Shown here: positions 17,781 to 26,268 of the stretch, one piece after another
How the letters are laid out: every line of letters begins with the position of its first letter
Numbering within the stretch: position 1 is the first letter of the stretch
Assembly: GCA_963749115.1 (NCBI GenBank)
Contig: CAVVLP010000002.1
Coordinates: 496,001-560,000, forward strand
Direction: 5' to 3'
Source: SZUA-36 sp963749115
Lineage (GTDB): Bacteria > Pseudomonadota > Gammaproteobacteria > Xanthomonadales > SZUA-36
DNA length: 64,000 nt
Notes under the pieces: generated by a model
What the model was told of the DNA's origin: nothing
The model's input: the letters and a program-made list of their open reading frames with translations, nothing else
The model's database searches: none
Translations under genes and position numbers: made by a program

Positions 17781-18707
17781 ATGTCGGTATCAAGGTCTGG
17801 TTGGAAAAGAAATTACTTTTTGATGACAATGCTGCTCGCTCTTTGCTGGGTAAATACATCATTGGCACAGGACACCGAACCACGTCGCTGGGCGCAATTA
17901 CCAACCGGTGTTAATTTCGCAGGAATCGGATACGGATATATTGATGGCGATATCTTCTTTGATCCCTTGCTGCTGATTGAGGAAGCAACGTTTGAGATGC
18001 ACAAAGTTGGCCTTGTATATATGCGTACAGTGGGTGTTCTGGGCAAAAGTGCGCGACTCGATTTTACCCTTCCGTACATCGCGGGCCGTTGGGAGGGCAC
18101 GGTGGACAGCGAGTTCGTCAATTTCCGCAGACGCGGGCCTGGAGATGCGCGAATGCGGTTTTCGATGTTGCTTTATGGCGGGCCGGCAGAGACGTTGCAG
18201 GAGTTTGCAAAAAGCGAAAAAAGCAATACGGTTGTCGGGGCAGCGATAGCCGTTTCAATGCCTACCGGTAAATATAGCAGTGACAGACTCATCAATATGG
18301 GCGCTAACCGGTGGGTGGTTCGTCCCCAGTTGGGTGTGACACATAACCGTGGAAAATGGACCGGTGAACTGACAGGCTCGGTATTTATTTATGCTGATAA
18401 TGATCATTTCTGGAAAGACACGAAGTTGGAAACCGACCCGTTGTTTGCCCTGCAGGCGCATCTGATTTATAACTTCCGGCCCGGGCTCTGGGCCTCGCTC
18501 AGTACAGCTTATGGCTGGGGTGGTGAGGCTACGGTGAACGGTGACGCCAAGAATAACCCCTCTGGAAACTGGCTCACTGCGTTGAGTTTTGGTTTTCCAA
18601 TCAATCGTATGCAGGGCATCAAGATCGCCTGGATAAGAGGTCGTACGCAGAAACCTACGGGCGCAGATATCGACAGCATCGCTTTGGGTTATTCAATAAT
18701 GTTTTGA
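17781..18707 (+). CDS. Outer-membrane transporter-like protein (MetA-pathway phenol degradation family)
   Basis: A 308-residue protein with an N-terminal signal peptide (hydrophobic residues 13-28, cleavage near SLA-QD) and a beta-barrel-like body of alternating strands. It ends in an aromatic residue (IALGYSIMF), as outer-membrane barrels do. The internal VSMPTGKYSSDRLINMGANRW-like region, with P-T-G-x-Y followed by G-x-N-R-W, is the mark of the 'transporter' family grouped with phenol meta-pathway MetA proteins. The true substrate is unknown, and no aromatic-degradation genes are nearby. Confidence 0.82.
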   Translation: MSVSRSGWKRNYFLMTMLLALCWVNTSLAQDTEPRRWAQLPTGVNFAGIGYGYIDGDIFFDPLLLIEEATFEMHKVGLVYMRTVGVLGKSARLDFTLPYIAGRWEGTVDSEFVNFRRRGPGDARMRFSMLLYGGPAETLQEFAKSEKSNTVVGAAIAVSMPTGKYSSDRLINMGANRWVVRPQLGVTHNRGKWTGELTGSVFIYADNDHFWKDTKLETDPLFALQAHLIYNFRPGLWASLSTAYGWGGEATVNGDAKNNPSGNWLTALSFGFPINRMQGIKIAWIRGRTQKPTGADIDSIALGYSIMF

Positions 18708-19057
18708 ACCGTCATCAATCTTTTTTTTTAGGCGGTTACTTTTTGCTGAAATTTGTTCTGCGATTTATCATATCTGCATGATGCATTTTTAAAACACATG
18801 GTCTATACTAGATTCCGCAAGAGTATAACTATTTATTCTTCGCGTATTGTTAGAAGAGGGGTCTTCGCGTGTTGTTAAAGGGGTCAGTATTCAAAGTTTC
18901 GTATGGTTTAAACCGTTTTTCGGTAAACCATATGTTCTTAATTGCCTCAATAAAGTGAGATCTATAACAGTTGACAGGTAATGGGGCCTGATTAGCTGAT
19001 CACCAATGATTGGTGAGGTTTTACGGATTATAAATCGTAAAATTTTTGACAAGGAAA
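18708..19057. other. Gene-free interval with several dyads
   Basis: No coding region is supported. Visible structure includes an ATGGTTTA/TAAACCAT hairpin (about 18903-18931), a perfect TCACCAATGATTGGTGA dyad (19000-19016) and TTTTACGGAT...ATCGTAAAA followed by TTTTT (19019-19047). The last could terminate a short transcript. Sequence quality here cannot be judged from codons. Confidence 0.4.
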
Positions 19058-19179
19058 GTGGCTTACGGTCAGTCCGTATCCACAGAGTCTCCCTGAAGTG
19101 ATTTCATGATTGCCTGTAAAGGCTATCAGGATTCATTTGCCGGGTCCGCGTAGCGGGCTGGTTTTGAGGAGATATTAAC
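19058..19179 (+). other. Possible structured 5' leader of the 89-residue protein gene
   Basis: Three short self-complementary segments precede the GTG start: GTGG..TACGG / CCGTA..CCAC (19058-19083), GCCTG...CAGG and CCGCGTAGCGG. Whether they form an RNA regulatory element is untested. Confidence 0.3.
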
Positions 19180-19449
19180 GTGTTAACACTTGTTTTATTG
19201 TTTTTAGTAGCGTTACTAGCATCCGCTATTGCAGTTTGGATGTATCGCAGGTTACCTGAGGTACAGGGCTTTATCAGCGAGTTGTTAAGTCAGTCTGATT
19301 CGCCGACCAAATCAAATGGCGGTCTGCAGCATTTCATGTCATCGGTTATAACACCGGGCTCGAATGCCAGGAATTTTAAGGGTGGGAAGGCCAGAAATAT
19401 GAAACTGCGTGGTCCCAAGGGTAATATTAAAGCTCCTTGGGGTTGGTAA
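19180..19449 (+). CDS. Small membrane-anchored protein of unknown function
   Basis: An 89-residue protein starting at GTG with GAGGAG about 9 nt upstream. The first 20 residues form one hydrophobic helix (LTLVLLFLVALLASAIAVWM). The remainder is polar and basic, with Lys/Arg-rich KGGKARNMKLRGPKGN and a closing KAPWGW. The good ribosome site, the membrane helix and a strong terminator just after it support a real gene. The basic tail might contact nucleic acid or acidic lipid, but nothing in the sequence proves this. No family is recognised. Confidence 0.65.
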   Translation: MLTLVLLFLVALLASAIAVWMYRRLPEVQGFISELLSQSDSPTKSNGGLQHFMSSVITPGSNARNFKGGKARNMKLRGPKGNIKAPWGW

Positions 19450-19493
19450 GTTTAGTATTACATTCGCTTTATTTTAGCGAATACTAAAAAAAT

Positions 19494-19544
19494 GCGTTAT
19501 TCCATCTGGACTGCAAGGTTCAATTGGAATAGCGCTTTTTTTTG
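19494..19544 (+). terminator. Rho-independent terminator after the 89-residue protein gene
   Basis: Stem GCGTTATTCCA / TGGAATAGCGC (11 bp with one G-U pair) followed by TTTTTTTT. An AT-rich hairpin with AGCGAATACTAA lies just before it (about 19452-19486). Confidence 0.85.
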
Positions 19545-19595
19545 TTTTATCCATTTGCAATACGAGTTCCAGAGAACATCAATAATCTGTTAATT

Positions 19596-20028
19596 TGTCT
19601 ATAGCCAGAATGGCAGATTGTCTATAGCCATAATGGCAGATTGTCTATAGCCAGAATGGCAGATTGTCTATAGCCAGAATGGCAGATTGTCTATAGCCAA
19701 ATTGGCAGATTGTCTATAGCCATAATGGCAGATTGTCTATAGCCAAAATGGCAGATTGTCTATAGCCAGAATGGCAGATTGTCTATAGCCAGAATGGCAG
19801 ATTGTCTATAGCCAGAATGGCAGATTGTCTATAGCCAAAATGGCAGATTGTCTATAGCCAGAATGGCAGATTGTCTATAGCCATAATGGCAGATTGTCTA
19901 TAGCCAAAATGGCAGATTGTCTATAGCCAAAATGGCAGATTGTCTATAGCCAAAATGGCAGATTGTCTATAGCCAAAATGGCAGATTGTCTATAGCCAGA
20001 ATGGCAGATTGTCTATAGCCAAAAATGC
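19596..20028. repeat. Tandem array of 19 x 23 bp
   Basis: The unit TGTCTATAGCCANAATGGCAGAT repeats every 23 nt, with 18 complete copies and a truncated nineteenth. Copies are nearly identical. The changing base is N (G, T or A) between the dyad halves GCCA and TGGC; one copy reads GCCAAATTGGC. The unit also contains the palindrome CTATAG. It is not coding (23 is not a multiple of 3, stops in all frames) and has no spacers, so it is not CRISPR. Confidence 0.95.
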
Positions 20029-20079
20029 ATGATAAAAGTATTTAATAAACAATAAGATAGAAGATTATCTTAATAGTTA

Positions 20080-20096
20080 ATGTGAATCATTCGCAT
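20080..20096. promoter_or_regulatory. 17-bp dyad upstream of the VOC fragment
   Basis: ATGTGAATCATTCGCAT pairs at 7 of 8 positions about a central C and loosely resembles Fur/Zur-type operators. A second AT-rich dyad (AATAAGATA...TATCTTAAT) lies at 20049-20072. Neither has a proven partner. Confidence 0.3.
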
Positions 20097-20157
20097 GTGG
20101 GGCGAAATTCTAAGCCTCCAACAATCAGGTTTTGATGCATGTGCTGAGGGGAAATTA

Positions 20158-20253
20158 GTGATTAAATATGTCACGGTAGGGATTAATAATCTTTCGAATG
20201 CAGTGGCGTTTTATGACGATTTGTTTGCAGAAATGGGTGCAACTCGAGTTTAA
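20158..20253 (+). pseudogene. Truncated VOC/glyoxalase-family gene
   Basis: Starts at GTG with GAGGGG upstream and encodes only 31 residues, VIKYVTVGINNLSNAVAFYD onward to GATRV, then TAA. This is the first strand-helix unit of glyoxalase/VOC proteins (usually about 120 residues), and no continuation is visible in other frames. It abuts the stop of the deoxynucleoside kinase gene on the other strand and sits just after the 23-bp array. It is probably the remnant of a deletion or rearrangement. Confidence 0.6.
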
Positions 20254-20913
20254 TCAGGGGCGGTTTAATGTTGCGGGTAATAATGCCTCGACGCGTTCCA
20301 TGACGTCGAGGCAGTCCACCATGTCGTTAATATAGTCGAGTTTGTCGGTTTCAAGAACCAGCACTTCACCAAATTGGTAGTTGGCAAGCCACTGATCGTA
20401 TAGTTTGTCCAGCCTTTTCAAATATGAAAGCGGTATGTCCTGTTCCATGCTCCGACCACGAAGGCGAATACGCTTTCGTAGCGTTCGCATTGAACAACGC
20501 AGGTATATCATCAGATCCGGTGGCCGGATCGCTTCGAGAATGATCTGGTAGAAATTCCAATAGGTATCCCAGTCACGACCGGTGAAATTGTGCATATCAT
20601 GCAAGGCCGTGGCAAAAATTTCCGCATCTTCATAAATTGTCCGGTCAAGAACAACAACACCAGAGACGCGCTCCAATTGCTGGTGCATGCGGAATTTGTT
20701 ACTCAGAAAATAAAGTTGCGAATGGAATGCCCAGCGATTCATGTCCTGATAGAAGTCGGGCAGGTAAGGGTTCTCATCATTGGGTTCGTAAAAAGGTTCG
20801 ATTCCATATGTTCGGGTCAGAAACTCAACCAGTGATGACTTACCCGTGCCAATGTTGCCGGCGATTGCAATGGTCTTTCCTGACGACCTGAGATTCGACG
20901 ACATTTGCTTCAT
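20254..20913 (-). CDS. Deoxynucleoside kinase
   Basis: A 219-residue kinase of the dCK/dGK family that phosphorylates deoxynucleosides for salvage. The P-loop GNIGTGKSS is at residues 19-27, with EPNDENPYLPDFYQD after it, the DRT motif in VVVLDRTIYEDAEIFA and the lid arginines in LRKRIRLRGRSMEQ. Its ATG overlaps the stop of a 45-codon upstream gene. Salvage is thematically linked to the adenosine deaminase elsewhere in the window, but they are not neighbours. Which deoxynucleoside is preferred is not clear. Confidence 0.88.
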   Translation of the reverse strand: MKQMSSNLRSSGKTIAIAGNIGTGKSSLVEFLTRTYGIEPFYEPNDENPYLPDFYQDMNRWAFHSQLYFLSNKFRMHQQLERVSGVVVLDRTIYEDAEIFATALHDMHNFTGRDWDTYWNFYQIILEAIRPPDLMIYLRCSMRTLRKRIRLRGRSMEQDIPLSYLKRLDKLYDQWLANYQFGEVLVLETDKLDYINDMVDCLDVMERVEALLPATLNRP

Positions 20914-21047
20914 ATCCGGCCCTGGCCCAATTCAACAACGACTGTCGTGAACTCTTCCACGTCCTGCCTTCGTGTTAGCCAGTCGGAACATGCCGGTTTG
21001 AATATCGTCTCGCGGTATCCCGGTTTATCTTTTTCCTGTTGCGACAT
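20910..21047 (-). CDS. 45-residue protein translationally coupled to deoxynucleoside kinase
   Basis: Starts at ATG 21047 with AAGGG about 8 nt upstream. The TGA stop is embedded in ATGA with the kinase start, indicating coupling. The peptide MSQQEKDKPGYRETIFKPAC is hydrophilic and has one Cys, no membrane segment and no recognised domain. It is divergent from the PLP decarboxylase gene. It may be a leader for kinase translation or a small partner protein. Confidence 0.5.
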   Translation of the reverse strand: MSQQEKDKPGYRETIFKPACSDWLTRRQDVEEFTTVVVELGQGRI

Positions 21048-21144
21048 TTTGTTGCCCTTTGAAGATATAAATCTGAAATAATGTGCTGATAATAAAGGTA
21101 TGCATAAGCTATTTACAGAAATCAATTCATTAACAGGTTGCAAA

Positions 21145-22587
21145 ATGCTGAAAAGAATAAAACAGCTCGAACAGGCGTCTACTTCACTTGAGCCGCCCGC
21201 AGACCTGTCGCGAGGAAATGACAAGACAGGCAGTCAGTTATGCCGAGTCATTTCTGAGTGATCTGCCAGCGATGAATACATTTGAACGTGATCTGGGCCG
21301 TAGCGCAGCGCCTGGAACAGCCATTCATCGAAGAGGCGGGGGATTTTCCGGTACTGTTGGAAACGATAAAGACAGCAGTCATCTGTGAAGGCATAAATCC
21401 GGCCTCCGGTGGCCACATGGGCTATATACCGGGTGGCGGGATATATCCGTCCGCGTGGGGGGATTTTCTTGCCGATATAAGCAATTGTTATTCCGGCGTG
21501 TCCTTTGCCTCTCCCGGTGGCGCAAAAATGGAGAGACAACTGGTTCAGTGGATGGCCGGATTGGTCGGTTACCCTGAAACTGCCGGTGGTGATCTGACTT
21601 CCGGTGGCAGTATGGCAAACCTGACGGCTATTATCGCTGCCCGCGAAACAATGGGAATCCGTGCCAGTCAGGTTGAAAGCAGTTGCATTTACAGTACCTC
21701 AGATTCCCACCATTGCATAGACAAAGCCATACGCGCTGCGGGTTTGGCAGATTGTAAGAAGAGACTGGTGCCGATGGATGATCGATTCAGGATGGATGTA
21801 TCCGCATTGCATGACACAAATCAGCAAGGATCAGGCAGCAGGTTTGCGCCCCTGGCTGATAATAGCCTCGGCGGGTACCACAGATACGGGTGCGGTGGAT
21901 CCGATTGATGGCATAGCGAAGGTGGCGGAACAACATGATCTTTGGTTGCATGTTGATGCTGCCTACGGTGGTTTTTTCCTGTTGTGCGAAGAGGGCAGAG
22001 AGGTCTTGCGTGGCCTGGAAAAAGCACATTCCATTGTTCTGGATCCCCACAAGGGTATGTTTCTTCCCTATGGTTCGGGTGCGGTGCTGGTCAGGGATGA
22101 AGAATGGCTGGCGCAATCACAGGCTTACCAGGCCGATTATATGCAGGACGCCAGGATTGCCAGCGGACATTATTCGCCGGCAGATTTATCACTGGAATTA
22201 ACCCGGCCGTTCAGGGGGTTGCGTTTCTGGCTACCGTTAAAACTGTTTGGTCTGGCACCGTTTCGTGCGGCCCTGGCTGAAAAGATCTGGTTGGCACGAT
22301 ATTTTTATGAACGACTGGAAGAAACACCGGGATGGGAAACGGGTCCTTTTCCGGAATTGTCGGTGGTCACTTATCGCTTTATACCGGATAGTGGTGATAC
22401 CGATATGTTCAACCGGGAACTGGTAGAGGCGGTACAGGCAGATGGAAAGGTATTTATCAGTTCAACACTGATTGACGGAAAATTCTTTTTACGTCTGGCT
22501 GTGTTGCATTTTCGTACCCATCTTTTGCAGGTCGATTATCTTTTGAATCTCCTGAGAGATTTGACACAGGAGTCAAAGCAGGTCTGA
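21145..22587 (+). CDS. Pyridoxal-dependent decarboxylase, group II (frameshifted)
   Basis: Aromatic-L-amino-acid/glutamate-type decarboxylase of about 480 residues. Successive pieces lie in different frames: an N-terminal part from ATG 21145, EEMTRQAVSYAESFLSDLPA, then NPASGGHMGYIPGGGIYPSA to DSHHCIDKAIRAAG, then PWLIIASAGTTDTGAVDPID to the end. This implies three one-base shifts near 21210, 21290-21330 and 21825. The PLP lysine is in LDPHKGMFLPYG, with the Asp of HVDAAYGG before it. The amino-acid substrate cannot be deduced. It is divergent from the kinase operon. Confidence 0.85.
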
Positions 22588-22737
22588 TAGGGGACGCCCA
22601 AGCGGATGTGACAAAATCGCAGATGGTGTTTTGCGAGTGATATCGCGGGTTTTTCCGGCTGTGCAGCGTAATGACATTCAGACATGTCATGCATATTTTT
22701 GTTATATTTATCAGACGATAAGAAAAAGTTGCTAACT

Positions 22738-24003
22738 ATGAATCATCTTGATCACCCTAACGAGATTACCCGTGAGTCGCTGGTTCGCATCCTGGATATC
22801 ATGCATCGCCTGGCAGCACCCGAGGCCATGCCGGAACTATTACGCGAAATCATTGAGGTCGGCAAGGTCGCTATCGTTGCCGAAACCGGGGTTTTATGGT
22901 TGCTGGAAAAGAGTTCCGGACAACTCGTTATGGTGGTTCCTTCCAGCGCGAATCCTGAAAGACTTGCGATTGGCGAGGGCTGGGCAGGTAAATGTGCTGA
23001 ATCCTCTGAGATCACCAATATTCACGAATGCCGGGAAGATGCGCTTGTTCCTTGAATACCCGATACAGATCGAGGGGGTGAAACCCGGTCCCTGTTAAAC
23101 GTCCCCATCCTTGGTCTTGATGATTCCGTTTGGGTGTGATGCAGTGGCTGGGTGCCGAGACCGGGCAGTTTGATGAACATGATGAATGGGTGGGGCCGGC
23201 ATTGGCGGCACAGGCTGCTGTTGCTATTCAGCACTCATATATGACCGATGAACTGCTCGCCAATGCCATCCTGAGCCAGGAAGTGGCGGTTGCGCGTGAG
23301 ATACAAATGAGTACCTTGCCGGACGCAATGCCCGATGTTCCCGGTTATGACCTGTATGGACATTTTCAACCGACTGACCATACCGGTGGTGACCTCTATG
23401 ACCTGGTTGTGCTGAATGAGCAATTGTTTATGCTTCTGGGTGATGCAACGGGTCATGGATTTGGCCCCGCGTTGTCGGCAACCCAGATGCAGGCTATGCT
23501 ACGGGTTTCGTTCAGGCTCGGTGCGGGTCTCGATCAGGCCTACATGCACGTTAACAATCAACTGGCGGAGGATCTTCCCGACGACCGGTTTATTACCGCC
23601 TTCATGGGTTTTTTGGACCCGGTAACGCATCGGGTCATATACCATTCAGGCGGGCAGGGTCCGATACTACATTTTCGTGTCGCTGAAAATACTTGTGACT
23701 GGTACAAACCAACCAATTTTCCTGTTGGCATCATGGAGATTAACGACAAGCAGGAACCAGCGACTCTCGCAAATGGAGCCAGGTGATATCCTGGCGTTGA
23801 TTTCAGATGGTGTGTATGAGTACGCGAATCTGCAGGGAGAAGAGTTTGGTGAGGAAGGGGTGACCGCTATTTTCAAGGCTCATCACCACCTTTCAATGGC
23901 CGCTCTCAGCGCAAGCCTGATTGAAGCAGTGATGGAATTTGGCGGTGATGCGCCACAGGCTGATGACATAACACTGGTACTGGTCCGCCGCTTACCGGAA
24001 TAG
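22738..24003 (+). CDS. GAF-domain PP2C-type phosphatase, RsbU-like (disrupted)
   Basis: Predicted sensor phosphatase at the head of a partner-switching module. A GAF domain spans about residues 15-160 (AETGVLWLLEKSSGQLVMV, then ETRSLLNVPILGL). After a linker helix follows the SpoIIE/RsbU catalytic domain with metal-binding Asp in GGDLYDLVVL, GDATGHGFGPALSA, YHSGGQGPILH and DGVYEYANL, closing with ADDITLVLVRR. The reading frame is broken by an in-frame TGA at 23053-23055, a missing G near 23118 (TTTGGGTG where TTTGGGGTG fits) and a shift near 23765. It would dephosphorylate the STAS protein two genes downstream. Confidence 0.85.
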
Positions 24004-24019
24004 AAAAAGAGGGAAAAAA

Positions 24020-24421
24020 ATGCAACGAAAATTCAAACGTGACTTTAATGAACTTAAAAATATCGTCACAATGACGGAGTCAGTTTTTAATGAGCTGGGG
24101 ATGAATCCGGATTTACGCAATGTCGTTGACCTCGCAACCGAAGAATTGTTTGTCAATATGGTGACGTATAACACTGAATCCAATGAGGATATCCTGATAG
24201 AAATGGTGCCACACGCACTCGGACTCGAAGTCAGGCTGACGGATTATGACGTAGAGCGATTTGACCCTACAAGCGTCGCTTCTGTTGATATCGATGCGCC
24301 GTTGGATGAGCGCACACCGAGTGGCCTCGGTCTGTACCTTGTGATGAAAATGGTCGATTCGATTCATTACGAGTACCGGAACCGGCAAAGCAAGATCACA
24401 TTTATTGTGGACAGGAAGTAA
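24020..24421 (+). CDS. RsbW-like anti-sigma/serine kinase (HATPase)
   Basis: A 133-residue GHKL-type ATPase similar to RsbW/SpoIIAB anti-sigma kinases. The N-box is ATEELFVNMVTY with the metal-binding Asn, the G1 region is LTDYDVERFDP, and the G2-like GLGLYLVMKMVDSIHYEY is clear. AGAGGG precedes the ATG and the gap to the phosphatase gene is 16 nt. Such kinases phosphorylate a STAS antagonist and bind an alternative sigma factor or another target when the antagonist is phosphorylated. Confidence 0.88.
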   Translation: MQRKFKRDFNELKNIVTMTESVFNELGMNPDLRNVVDLATEELFVNMVTYNTESNEDILIEMVPHALGLEVRLTDYDVERFDPTSVASVDIDAPLDERTPSGLGLYLVMKMVDSIHYEYRNRQSKITFIVDRK

Positions 24422-24425
24422 GCTG

Positions 24426-24794
24426 ATGTTTGAAATCGAACTTGCGGACGATGGAATCGTTACAGTTATCGGGCGGCTGGATGCGGCCCAGGCGGTCAAG
24501 GCGCAGACTTTTCTGGACAAGGTCGATGGCCAGTGCGTGTTGGACCTGGCAAAGCTGGAATATATTTCCAGCGCCGGCCTGGGTGTCCTGCTGAAAACAC
24601 ACAAGCGCCTGATGGGGTCAGGCAGCGGTATAAAACTGATCAATGTCAGTCACCATATTCACGACATATTCCGTTACTCCGGTTTCGACAAACTGTTTGA
24701 AATCGTGCCTGCAGGCAACATGACCACACGATTTCAGTGCGGTATGAAAATTATTATTCAAAATCCCACCAACCTTTTCCGACCCCGGATGTAG
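24426..24794 (+). CDS. STAS-domain anti-anti-sigma factor
   Basis: A 122-residue STAS protein starting at ATG 24426, 4 nt after the kinase gene. The family core VLDLAKLEYISSAGLGVLLK has the serine pair (I-S-S-A-G), one of which is the usual phosphorylation site. The C-terminal IIIQNPTNLFRPRM extends past the normal domain end. It would be phosphorylated by the RsbW-like kinase, reset by the RsbU-like phosphatase and, when unphosphorylated, sequester the kinase. Confidence 0.88.
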   Translation: MFEIELADDGIVTVIGRLDAAQAVKAQTFLDKVDGQCVLDLAKLEYISSAGLGVLLKTHKRLMGSGSGIKLINVSHHIHDIFRYSGFDKLFEIVPAGNMTTRFQCGMKIIIQNPTNLFRPRM

Positions 24795-24796
24795 TT

Positions 24797-25360
24797 ATGC
24801 ATAAGGACAAGGATGCTGCCCTTGTAAAAAGCTGCCAACGTGGCGACCGGCGAGCGATGTCTCAACTGGTCAGCCAATATCAAAGGCCGGTTTTTAACGC
24901 AGCCTATCGAATACTGGGAAATATGGATGACGCAGCGGATGCAACACAAACGGTTTTTCTCAAGGTATTTGAGCATATCGCTGATTACGATCAGAAATTC
25001 AAATTCTTCAGCTGGGTTTACAGGATAGCGATCAATGAATCCCTCAACCAGGTCAAAAAGCGTCGTGCACAAGAGTCTTTGGATGATAGCCAGGCTTCAC
25101 CGTGGCAGGGTCCTGCGGAGGAGTTGGACTCCGCACAGCTGTGTAAAAAGGTCCAGGGTGCGCTGATGTTATTGAGTGATGATTACAGAACCGTGGTGGT
25201 ATTGAAGCATATGTCGGGTTGCAGTTATCAGCAGATCAGCGCGATATTGCAGTTACCCGAGAAAACAGTTAAATCACGTTTGTATTCCGCTCGCCAGTTA
25301 ATGAAAAAAACACTACAACCTGATGCAATCGATAACGAAGGGGCACCAAATAATGACTGA
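24797..25360 (+). CDS. ECF-type RNA polymerase sigma factor
   Basis: A 187-residue sigma factor with region 2 (residues about 20-90: YQRPVFNAAYRILGNMDDAAD, then FFSWVYRIAINESLNQ) and region 4 (about 130-180: LLSDDYRTVVVLKHMSGCSY, LPEKTVKSRLYSARQLMKK). The start is the ATG 2 nt after the STAS stop. The next gene, a membrane anti-sigma factor, overlaps its end by 8 nt. This places an ECF/anti-sigma pair directly behind an Rsb-type switch, an uncommon combination. Confidence 0.92.
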   Translation: MHKDKDAALVKSCQRGDRRAMSQLVSQYQRPVFNAAYRILGNMDDAADATQTVFLKVFEHIADYDQKFKFFSWVYRIAINESLNQVKKRRAQESLDDSQASPWQGPAEELDSAQLCKKVQGALMLLSDDYRTVVVLKHMSGCSYQQISAILQLPEKTVKSRLYSARQLMKKTLQPDAIDNEGAPNND

Positions 25361-26165
25361 ACAAAACCAAACTGGTCAGGGTCCCGTGGATCAACACGTA
25401 CTTTATTTAATAAACAGCTGTATTGATGGTGAGATCAGTGCAACTGAGCAGGAAGAACTGGATCGGTTACTTATTGCTTCACCCGCAGTACGCAATCTGA
25501 ATGATGAATTAAGAAGGGTTACCCGTCTCCTGGATGAAGCACCGGAACTCGATCCACCGGAGTATTTGCAGGCTGCCATTGAAAGACAGGTCAGGGTACC
25601 CGTGCAAGGTCATACAGACTCAAAAAAGCCGGGCTTTTTGGGCAGTGGCTGGTTGGGCGCGAACTGGTTACGTACCGGATTTGCCCTTGCGGCAGGTGTG
25701 GTGCTGACCGTCGGTGTCTACGAAATGGGTTCCGAACCGATCACTGCCAGGGACAGCACGAGTATGGTTGGCACCATGGCGAAGAGAGGGACGGTCGATC
25801 AACCCGGCTCGTTGCTTGATAGCATTCAGCTCAATACAGCGAAACTGAATGGCCTGGTCGAACTACGCAATAAGAATGACTTATTTACCCTGGATTTGCA
25901 GTTGAGCTCTGGTGGACCCACCGAGGTGGTTATTGATTTCGCCGGCCGCGGTCTGGAATTCGATGGTGTAACTGGCAAGCAGGCCCGTGATGACAACGTT
26001 TCGATCATGGATGGTTCAATCCGTCTTGCCGGCGAGGGTGAACAACAATACACGGTAATTTTAAGACGTACTTCAGAGGTGCAACATGTTGCGCCATTGG
26101 ATGTAAATTTCATGGCAAGCAACGAATTGCTTCTGCGGGCCGAATTGATTATTTCAGTGGATTAA
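25353..26165 (+). CDS. Membrane-bound anti-sigma factor
   Basis: A 270-residue protein overlapping the sigma gene by 8 nt. The cytoplasmic N-terminal domain (VLYLINSCIDGEISATEQEE at 16-35, then ASPAVRNLNDELRRV) matches anti-sigma domains of the RsiW/RseA type but lacks the zinc H-x-x-x-C-x-x-C motif. One membrane helix lies at about 106-124 (LRTGFALAAGVVLTVGVYE). A periplasmic domain of about 145 residues follows, predicted mostly beta. It likely holds the ECF factor at the membrane until its periplasmic part is cleaved or altered. The nearby PrsW protease gene is a conceivable activator, by inference only. Confidence 0.85.
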   Translation: MTEQNQTGQGPVDQHVLYLINSCIDGEISATEQEELDRLLIASPAVRNLNDELRRVTRLLDEAPELDPPEYLQAAIERQVRVPVQGHTDSKKPGFLGSGWLGANWLRTGFALAAGVVLTVGVYEMGSEPITARDSTSMVGTMAKRGTVDQPGSLLDSIQLNTAKLNGLVELRNKNDLFTLDLQLSSGGPTEVVIDFAGRGLEFDGVTGKQARDDNVSIMDGSIRLAGEGEQQYTVILRRTSEVQHVAPLDVNFMASNELLLRAELIISVD

Positions 26166-26179
26166 CCTATTTTTTTAGA

Positions 26180-26213
26180 ATAACCGCCAACTTTTTTGTG
26201 TCATGGCGGTATT
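26180..26213 (+). other. Hairpin between anti-sigma and repeat-protein genes
   Basis: ACCGCCA / TGGCGGT arms with flanking AT pairs, and no following T-run, so an attenuator or processing site is as likely as a terminator. Confidence 0.35.
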
Positions 26214-26268
26214 AAGTTCAAGGACCAACAACGGTCATGGTATTTCAATATAAGAGAGGGCAAAGGTA

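Noticed and set aside
18870..19050. A small RNA gene between dyads
   Set aside because: A terminator-like hairpin is visible, but no convincing promoter at a fitting distance was found.
19596..20028. CRISPR array
   Set aside because: Units are contiguous 23-mers with no variable spacers and no cas genes are present.
23053..23055. Selenocysteine or readthrough at the TGA in the RsbU-like gene
   Set aside because: There is no SECIS-like context visible, the family does not use selenocysteine, and a nearby frameshift points to error or decay.
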